A model generated the notes under the pieces. That model was given only the letters and a program-made list of their open reading frames with translations, made no database searches and was not told the origin of the DNA. Shown here in pieces: positions 56,206-64,000 of a stretch of DNA of 64,000 nt; position 1 is the stretch's first letter, and the number at the start of each line of letters is the position of its first letter. A program made the translations under genes and the position numbers. The DNA lies in NCBI RefSeq assembly GCF_050624435.1, contig NC_134539.1, positions 144,556,025 through 144,620,024 of the forward strand, written 5' to 3'. Source of the DNA: Tenrec ecaudatus. Lineage: Eukaryota > Chordata > Mammalia > Afrosoricida > Tenrecidae.

Positions 56206-56826
56206 CTGGGTTACACAAAAGGAATCTAGTGGAAACTGAAGCTGGCAGGTCAGGCTGATATATGGTATGCTCAGTGTCAGACTGAGGCTCAGTATGATGG
56301 TGGCAGTGATGAAAGACTAGAGATGGGCACTTTTGTTGTGTTCATTCAATGGTAAGAGTTCAAGTGAGGGGTGATGAGGCCTGTGTGGGTTTGGGGGCCT
56401 TGGTCATGGTAGGGAGGTGTTGGACTGGAGAAAGGGTTGAGAGATTGAAGGGAACAGTGCCGATTAGCCACTCAAGTCAGAGATGATGTTGTGGTTTTTA
56501 TGGTAGGGAAGTCAGAGGGGAAGAACAGGTTTTAGGCTAGAGAAAAGATGAACGTGGTTTTGATTAAGTGAAGTTTAAGAAACTAGTAGAAAGTTTCAAT
56601 CAGAATTTTAATCCTGGAAGGAACTGTAGAGACCTTTTTGGGCCAGCACATGAGGAAATTCAGGGCCGAGGAGGTAGCAGTCTGGTCTGCAGTTGAAGCA
56701 GAGCTAAGAGGACACTTCCTGCTTCCCAGCCCTGCCCCTTCCCCGCCTCACCCTGAGGAGCTGAAGGTCTCTGCTCTGGCGCCTTCCTCACACCCAGTTA
56801 ACAGCACTAGGGCTGGCATGTGTGCA

Positions 56827-56831
<5 letters not shown>

Positions 56832-56861
<30 letters not shown>
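56832..56861. repeat. (GT)n microsatellite
   Basis: A GT run of about 15 units. Confidence 0.95.
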
Positions 56862-56862
<1 letters not shown>

Positions 56863-57164
56863 GGGGAGCAAGAGCTTTTATTTTTTAAGTAAAAGTTATG
56901 GACACATTCAAACTTAGAGATGCGAGGAATGTAATCAATCCCTTTTTGCCCATTATCCAACTTAACGGTTTTCAACTATTGTCCAATGCTGTTTAATCTA
57001 CTCTCCCCCTAACCCCCTTGATTATTTTGAAGCAAACAGCATAGTGGGCTTTTGGGTGACCTTAAACTTTGTGTGTAGGTAAAGGGAGTTGAGTTGTTTA
57101 GGGTAGTATGCTCTTAGCTTTCTGGGTGGGGTCTAGAGTAAAGCAAAGCTGGATTAACTTCCCG

Positions 57165-57330
57165 AATTCCTGGGCTGCCTCAGACTTTGTGTCTTTGGAC
57201 TAATCACGTCAGGCTTCTGAGGTATAGTTTGTCTGTGAGATGGAGATAGAACTCTCAGCTTTACAGAAACACATGAGATAGGGATGTCAAGACCTTTTGT
57301 GAGCTGTAAACTTTGAAGTCTAAGATACTA
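57165..57330 (+). repeat. MIR-like SINE, sense
   Basis: 'ctaatcacgtcaggcttctg' and 'tgtctgtgagatggagatag' follow the MIR core in order but are diverged. Confidence 0.5.
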
Positions 57331-57734
57331 TGCAACTTTTAGTTGTTAAAAATAAAAGATTGTATGAGTTTATGTATTATTTACTTGAAGTTTGTGTTTT
57401 TCTTTTATCAGTTTTATTATGCTGGGTATGCCAGGTCTCTGGGCTTCCACGGTAAACAAAGCAGCTAACTCCCAGCTTTCAGTGGGACTTGTAGATCCCA
57501 CAGTTGACTAGTAGTTAATAGCTTGGTAGTGGTTATGATAGGCCAGGTACCTTTCTGAGTGATTTACACATTCACCTAGCTGTCTCCCTGTGTGTCATGC
57601 GTGTCACTATAGAACTGTGCTCCATAGCCTTTTCAGTAGCTCATTTTGGGGGAAGTAGATCACCAGGCCTTTCTTCCAAGGTGCCTGGAACCTCCAACCT
57701 TTCCAATAGTGTCCGAATCCATTATTGTTTGTAC

Positions 57735-57920
57735 CCCCTAGGGATTCGTTGACACATTCAGACTTACTCCTGTGACAGTCTCGGTAGCTGCTGTTCTTAT
57801 CCCCATCTTACAGATGTGGAGCTGGAGGCTCCGAGAGTTTACCCAAAGTGCCTCTGGTCAAACTGTCAGGATTCAAACTCTGGTAGATCTGGCTTCAAGT
57901 CCATACTCTTGACCACTGAC
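57735..57920 (-). repeat. MIR-like SINE, antisense
   Basis: 'cccatcttacagatgtggag' and 'gagagtttacccaaagtgcc' match the MIR core in antisense, and a head-like piece lies near 57,880-57,920. Confidence 0.7.
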
Positions 57921-58340
57921 CTGGAGTATTTAAAATGAAGCATATGAAAAAATGAGTCCCAGTTTGAAATTCTTCCCCAAACAAGTAAGCATTCTCCTCC
58001 CGGGAAAACAAAGATGCATGAAAAAAATGCCTCAGCTCTTCTGTGGAGGGGACATACTAGTGTTCTTTCATGGAAAGATTTCCCTTCTCACGTGTTATTG
58101 GCCTCACCAACCTTCACTGCTTCCTTAGATTCAAACGACCCCTCCAGGGAGGAAGCTCTCTTTCGCTGACACCTGAGCAGAAGCTCCTGGAATAGACCTC
58201 CTTTTGCTTTTGAGTCTCCCTTGCCCCCTCTCCTTATCTTGAGAGCCCCTTCTCTGATCTCACCTACCCTGCTTGCTTTGCCTCTTCACCTAAATCTCTT
58301 CCCCAGGCTCCTCAGCTGCCAGAGGGATTCCCTTCTGCCT

Positions 58341-58369
58341 GCCCCCACCCCCACCCCCACCCCCACCCG
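58341..58369. repeat. (CCCCCA)n short tandem repeat
   Basis: About five hexamer units. Confidence 0.85.
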
Positions 58370-58607
58370 TGCCCTTCTTTTCCCAGCAGGCCTCTGGAAG
58401 CCACACTGAACCTTGCCCTCTGCTTTATAGCTTCTCTGTGTTTGTTTAGCCTCTTAAGGATTAGGACCAGTTTCCCGCCTCTGCTCTGGCTCTGCCCTGA
58501 GAGCCCCAGTTCTCCTCCACGGGCAGAGCATGTTGGGGAGTGGGTAATGAGTACATTTCTAAGTTTGTTTGCATCTGGATATCAGGATACAGGCCTGAGT
58601 CTCCATG

Positions 58608-58790
58608 TCATGGCCCTAGTGGTGCTGCGGGTTAAGTCTTGGACTACTAAGTGCATGGTCAGTGGTGCAAACCCATCAGCCCCCTTCGTGTGAGAAAGCA
58701 GAAGCTGTCTGCTCCTGTGAAGATTCACAGCCTGGGAGGTCCTGTACAGGATTGCTGTACATCAGAAGCAACTTGATGGCAGTCGCCCTG
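58608..58790 (+). repeat. AfroSINE-like SINE, diverged
   Basis: Head 'tggccctagtggtgctgcgg', body 'tctgctcctgtgaagattca' and tail 'gcaacttgatggcagtcgcc' are present. Confidence 0.7.
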
Positions 58791-59041
58791 GCGTGTTTGC
58801 GTGTCTACAGACTGTTGCAGTGAGTGGGAATGGACTTGCTGGCAGTGGGTTGATAGGTGTTTTATATAGAATATTAGAAGGTTAGGCTAGAAATGATTGT
58901 TTCAAGATTCTAATCTAGCTAGCAGTAAGCAGGAAGAGTCTTCCTTGAGGATCCACGTTTCCATTTCTTTCTCAGCTAGAGAAAGGCATTTGAGTAACTA
59001 CAAGTACTGGATCTTGGATTTAGGCTTAGCTCTGTCTCCTC

Positions 59042-59155
59042 TAAGGAGCCCTGGTAGTGGTATTGGACTGCTAACCCCCAGGTTAGCAGTTCAAACCCAT
59101 CAGCTGCTCAGAATGAAGTCTCCCAAACTCTGTGGAGCCAGCTCTACTTGATGTT
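59042..59155 (+). repeat. AfroSINE-like SINE, 5' part
   Basis: The head 'aaggagccctggtagtggta' and box-B-like 'gttagcagttcaaacccatc' are clear, and the copy is shortened before the tail. Confidence 0.75.
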
Positions 59156-59612
59156 AGAGGGTGTGTCCCTGGGGTTTGAGGTCTGCTAAGTCTGTCTGCT
59201 AGTGACCCTGCTGTAGAACTTTACCTTCGCCACTGTTACAGTCCTGTCATCCTCTTCCCAGATTCTTTAAGGAATAAGGTAAACAGATTTTGAGAAAAGT
59301 AGATAAGTTAGAAGTGACTGAGCCCAAGATCCATCTAGACTGCATAGTTGATTAAAAAGACAATAATAAAGACTATACCAATTTGAAGGAAATTGAAATT
59401 TTACTCCCAAATGTTAGCTCTCATATCTTACCATGTGAAGTAAATGGCCTGTTTCCTATCACCTTTTTAATTTAGAAAAAGTAAATCAGGCAGTATATAA
59501 GATTAGAAAAGATTTTATATTTAAGAGAAAAATGTGGCATTTGTGGATTAGTTTGGGACTTACACTCCTTTTTTAAGTTAAAGAAAACCGTGCTTACTGC
59601 CATAGAGATTTT

Positions 59613-59658
59613 TTTTAAATTAATAAATCTTTTTATTGGGGCTCATAAAGCTCTTATA
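59613..59658 (-). mobile_element. Ultra-short LINE-1 insertion (46 bp)
   Basis: Only the last few dozen bases of L1 plus tail are present ('tttttattggggctcataaa'). It is framed by a perfect 13-bp duplication, ccatagagatttt, at 59,600-59,612 and 59,659-59,671. Confidence 0.9.
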
Positions 59659-60046
59659 CCATAGAGATTTTATATTATGAAATTTTAGCAAACAGTTGAA
59701 AGACAAGTTCACCCAACCCCAACCCAAACCCCCAGCAACCCGTGCTGTTTTGCAGTTAGCCTTTGTCTCTGCTTTATTTAAGTCCGTGGCAGACATCCTG
59801 AATGGCACTTCATCCGTTGTTCAGTACGTATTTCCTAAGAATGAAGCCATCTTCCCTTGTAAACATAATCCAGCTTTCTACACCAAAGAAAATATTAATT
59901 CAGTAATCCCGTGAAATATCAAGCCCTTCTTGGCAAAATTTCTCTTCTTGTCACCCAAATGTCTTCTAATGCTGTCACTTGTCATCTTCTTGATGGCTCC
60001 TTTTAACCTATACTAGTTCCCTCCTCCTCTTTCTTCTTTTCATTTC

Positions 60047-61056
60047 TTTAAAAAAAAAATCATTTTATTGGGGGCTCGTACAAACTCTTCTCTCAATCCA
60101 TACATGCATCCATTGTGTTAAGCACATTTGTATATTTGTTGCCATCATCATCCACAAAACATTTGCTTTCTGCTTGAGCTTTGGTATTAGCTCCTCGTTT
60201 TTTCCCCTCCCTCTCCGCTCCCCTCCCCTCATGAACCTGTGATATTAATAAATTATTATTATTTTGTCATATCCTACCCACTCCCCTCACCCACTTTTCT
60301 GTTGTCCATCCCCCAGGGAGGAGGTCACATGTAGATCCTTGTAATCGGTTCCCCCTTTCCAACCCACCCTCCATCCACCCTCCCGGTATCGCCACTCACA
60401 CCGCTGGTCCTGAAGGGATCATCGCCCTGGATTCCCTGTGTTTCCAGTTCCTGTCTGTACCAGTGTCCATCCTCTGGTCTAGCTAGACTTGCAAGGTAGA
60501 ATTGGGATCATGATGGTGGGGAGGAGAGGAATCATTTAGGAACTAGAGGAAAGTTGTATGTTTCATTGTTGCTACACTGTACAATGTAGTGTAGTCTCCT
60601 CCCTGGGTCCCTTCTGTAAGGGGATGTCCAATTGCCTACAGATGGGCTTTGGGTCCCCACTCCGCACTCCCCCTCATTCACGAGTTTTTGTTTTTTGATG
60701 CCTGATAACCTGATCCCATCGACACCTTGTGATCACACAGGCTGGTATGCTTCTTCCATGTGGACTTAGTTGTTTCTCAGCTAGATGACTGCTTGTTTGC
60801 CTTAAAGCCTTTAAGACCCCAGACGCTGTATCTTTTGATAGCCAGGCACCATCAGCTTTCTTCACCACATTTGCTTATGCACCCATTTGTCTTCAGCGAG
60901 CGATTGTATAGGGAAGGTGAACACAATGATATGATTTTTTTGTTCTTTGATGCCTGATAACTGATCCCTTTGGCACCTCATGATCACACAGGCTAGTGTG
61001 CTTCTTCCATGTGGGCTTTGTTGCTTCTGAGCTAGATGGCCGCTTGTTTACTCCTG
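60047..61056 (-). mobile_element. LINE-1 3' UTR, antisense, duplicated-unit type
   Basis: The duplicated target cttttcatttc flanks it at 60,036-60,046 and 61,057-61,067. The motif gatcacacaggct starts at 60,731 and again at 60,982, so a unit of about 251 bp is repeated, as in the 52.7 kb copy. The 5' truncation lies inside the second unit. Confidence 0.92.
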
Positions 61057-61274
61057 CTTTTCATTTCATTGATATATGTTTTTTGTTAACAAAGTTAGGA
61101 ATACAGATGTATTTTTTTAAGTCATAATCCCATTACACAGAGATATGTACTTTTTATTTGGGAATAATGTTATGTTTTACAGAAAAGTTGCACATGTAGG
61201 TCAGAGTTCTCATATGCCCTTCCCCTGGGCTCTCCCCCATGTAGAAGATAGCATCTAATATCTATTTTCCTGTG

Positions 61275-61385
61275 CTTGTTGTTAAGTGACTTCAAGTCAG
61301 ATTTGTTCGGACTCATGGCTACCCTATGTATCGCATAATGACACACTGCCTAGACCTGCTCTGCCCTCACAATTGTCATACATAT
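61275..61385 (-). mobile_element. RTE-clade 3' end, antisense, diverged
   Basis: 'ttgttgttaagtgacttcaa' and 'actgcctagacctgctctgc' fit the RTE tail and adjoining polyprotein end in antisense. Confidence 0.65.
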
Positions 61386-61752
61386 CCATTATAGATGTTA
61401 AATCTAAGAGACAAACTCTGGTATGTTACAGTGAACTAGCCTCCAGACTTTAAAAAAATTCTCTGATTTTTTGTCAGTAATATTCTTTTCCGGTCCCAGA
61501 CGCTAAAAAGAGGACATTAGAGCCAGGTTCTCTTTGCTATCCCATGTTAAGTTTGTTGTGAGGTCCCCTTAGCATCCTCTGGCCTGTGACATGGCTCACG
61601 TTTTCTCTGCTTGCTTCTCGAGACCTCGGGAGCTTCTAGGTGAGCTGAGCAGTGCCCTCACTATGGTCCTTTCTGACACTTTGCTCTAGATTAGTCTTGG
61701 TGATGGGCTTCGGGGAAGGAGATAGCTGCTATCCATATTTTATTTTCTATCT

Positions 61753-61942
61753 CAGTGGTTCTCAACCTTCCTATGCCGTGACCCTTTCATATGGTTCCTC
61801 ATGTTATGGTGACACCCAACCATAAAATTATTTTTGTTGTTACTTCATAACTGCTATTTTGCTACTGTTATGAATCGGATGACCCCTGTGAAAGGGTCAT
61901 TTGACTCCAAAGGGGTTGCGACCCGCAGGTTGAGAACTACTG
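61753..61942 (-). mobile_element. SPIN-type non-autonomous hAT with perfect TSD
   Basis: CAGTGGTTCTCAACCTTCC opens and GGTTGAGAACTACTG closes the element. The 8-bp duplication ttctatct is identical at 61,745-61,752 and 61,943-61,950, so this is the cleanest SPIN copy here. It lies within the putative intron. Confidence 0.92.
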
Positions 61943-63998
61943 TTCTATCTGTACTGACTGGTTATGCAAAATACTAATATACTTACATAGTGTATAAAAA
62001 TTAAATTATTACTGATTATTCTATAGGCCCCCTTTTGAGTTAAAAATGGGATTGTCAATGTTTGTTATTTCATAACAGGCCTTTCCAATAATCTCTTTTC
62101 TTGATATTATTTAGAAAGTAATCTATGTTCTAAACATCTGATGTGAAAATACAGTCTTGGAACATAATCTGTTGGTAAATTGAAGATTGTCTTTAAGTGT
62201 GGTGGTGGTATCAGAGTCCTTTAAAAAAATCCTGAAAAGCTCAACTCTGAATTATTATATGGCTACATGTGTACACAGATATCGGGAGGGTAAATGAAGA
62301 GATCTAAAGAAAAAATGCTTTATGACAATGAAATTTTTTTGGGAAGCAACAACCTTTTTATATATAAGTCAGTCTTTGAATTCTTCTCGTTTGCTGCTTC
62401 TGAATACTTTAAAAATATATGTATATCTTTATTGACTCGTAAGCATGTTAAATGAGAGTCAGCCTCTTAAAATAGTTTGCACTTATCGAATCCCCAGTCA
62501 TGCTGGCGTTACAGGAGACAGTCTCCAGAATTGCTGGGTATTCTAAGAAAATTAATCTGAAAAGGTAGAAGTAATAAGTGGGAGGACAGGATGATGAAAA
62601 TCTTAATTTTAGCTGGTGATAACAACTTTTAAAAATTAGGGTGTCTTTTAAAATCAGTTTAGTCTTGCAAATAGATGGTAGAAGGTCCATCAAAATTTCT
62701 GTTATGCATTTAAAACATTGCACTTTGCTGTATTGAATTTACGAGAATTTTCCTCTTTATGAAACAGATTATTAAAAATAGAGTATAGTTGGTGGACTTA
62801 GTTCTAGCTTCCTTCGGAGTCGATTTAGTCTCATCTCAACTACCACTTATCACGTACTCTGTGGTTTCATTACTCTCTTTTGCTTTGTAGGACATTTTGC
62901 CTCTGTACCCGGTAGAACCATCATAGATTCCAGTTTTGGATAAGAGTAGATGCATTTAAAAACAGCACAGAATCTCCCTTTATGATCTGGCCTTCTAATG
63001 GGAATGGAATTTGGTACAGGATGTTTTTGGAATGTTTAGCATTTTAGGTTACTTTAGGTAACCTCTAGGAAATGGAATGATTTATTGACTGGTTTTAATG
63101 AATTGAGACGCTATCAGGATGTAGATGGTATAAAACATGACGAATTTTTTTAGATGGTTGTGTTGAGACAATAGGGCATCTTCTTAATCGATAATTGATT
63201 ACTAAGATGTCAAATGATCTTATAGGAGGTAATGCTAATTTGGGGTAAAGAGCATTTTACAGAAGTAGGTCTTGATGAGGTCTTTAAAAGGTGGGTGACA
63301 CTTAGGTGAAGAGAGAAAAGAGGGCAGAGTGAATGGCAGTTTCAGAGACTCAGGGGCCTGTGTCCTTGGGGCTTGTTTAGGTGGGTGAGGGTGTTCGGTT
63401 CCTGCCTGGATGTCTGACTAATGAATGTGTGGTTATTTTACAGGCCCTCAGAAACCCTTGCTGTCTTTGGAATTACGGTTCTTCGTGTTTTTCTCTCTGG
63501 ACAAAGCAGGATGTATTTTTCTTAGTCACATTGTTTTTAGGATTACCTTTGAGCTTCCCCAGGGATTAGTGTAAGAGTAAAATACTAACTTTTTAAGAAG
63601 TATGAATTTTCATCCTTGTAGTTCTTGTTTATATATGTATTCTAGTTATGTAAAGAAGTGTGTGTATTTTATAATTCACTTTTTAAGTTTTTTTACCACT
63701 GTATTGCTCATCTTGTCTAATAATTAACTACGTTTTAGGGTTGAATGAAGAACCAGTTAGGATTTTATTGATAATAAATACTAGGGCAGCATGTGGTCAG
63801 AGTAGATGGTGATGATGTCTGTGCAGTTCGCCTGTCTGCTGAAATCTTTACCAGTGTAGACGACTTCTTTCTACCCAACTCATCAATTTAAAAATTGAAA
63901 TCAAGGCACATGTATAAGATGTGCCGGTACACAAATGATCTTGAATTTAGATGGAAGCAGTTTTAGTAACTAATATTGTATTTCTGCTATTTGATTAC

Positions 63999-64000
63999 AG
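63999..64000 (+). other. Possible splice acceptor at window end
   Basis: The window ends 'tatttctgctatttgattacag', with a moderate pyrimidine tract and AG. It could be the acceptor of the next exon, but the following sequence is not visible. Confidence 0.25.

Larger units (their letters stand above)
44169..64000 (+). other. Intron region of the unidentified gene
   Basis: After the donor at 44,169 the sequence is non-coding to the window end apart from two candidate short exons. A 145-codon frame at 47,447-47,884 is not recognised and lies directly beside a repeat. 44,680-46,790 and 62,000-64,000 are A/T-rich with little recognisable repeat. Repeats are sparser than in the first 43 kb. Confidence 0.6.

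Noticed and set aside
1801-59155. tRNA genes suggested by box-A/B-like sequences
   Set aside because: All lie in SINE heads, are diverged and lack a tRNA fold with proper ends.
1-64000. CRISPR arrays, operons or bacterial-type systems
   Set aside because: The sequence is mammalian nuclear DNA. The tandem repeats are microsatellites or transposon-internal duplications without spacer structure.

Overview
The window is nuclear DNA from a placental mammal, most likely an afrotherian and probably a tenrec (Echinops-like). Three points support this. There are many tRNA-headed SINEs with an RTE-type tail (AfroSINE-like), with the matching RTE-clade LINE alongside. There is a LINE-1 whose long 3' UTR carries a 'taagaccccaga' box of the kind I recall from elephant L1. 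There are hAT transposons of the SPIN type, which are known from tenrec among afrotherians. The species call is inference; the repeat structures are read directly.

Layout. About 1-43 kb is intergenic and packed with mobile elements: SINEs in both orientations, RTE and L1 fragments, two LTR-like families, six hAT elements and microsatellites. The main landmarks are a four-layer nest of elements at 28.15-36.3 kb, SPIN copies at 13.3, 25.7 and 37.2 kb (a fourth lies in the intron at 61.8 kb), two back-to-back L1 insertions with clean target-site duplications at 23.2-23.86 kb, and a MAGOH-type processed pseudogene at 41.4-41.8 kb.

At 43.1-44.7 kb a strong CpG island marks the only clear gene start, transcribed to the right. 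It has a ZNF143/STAF-like box, a YY1-like CCAAGATGGCG box and a consensus 5' splice site after position 44,168. The rest of the window (44.2-64 kb) reads as the first introns of this gene. Two short candidate exons with good splice sites (45,512-45,567 and 48,649-48,705) lie in it, neither with a convincing coding frame. The window ends on a possible splice acceptor. I could not identify the gene. Intronic repeats are lighter and include mariner-like palindromes, MIRs, a 46-bp L1 insertion, and an L1 inserted into another L1 in the opposite orientation (51.3-54.9 kb).

No intact protein-coding gene, RNA gene or CRISPR array is supportable. Most open frames are either inside transposable elements or are GC-rich artefacts of the CpG island. 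The value of the window is its transposon archaeology and an unannotated promoter with 5' non-coding exons.
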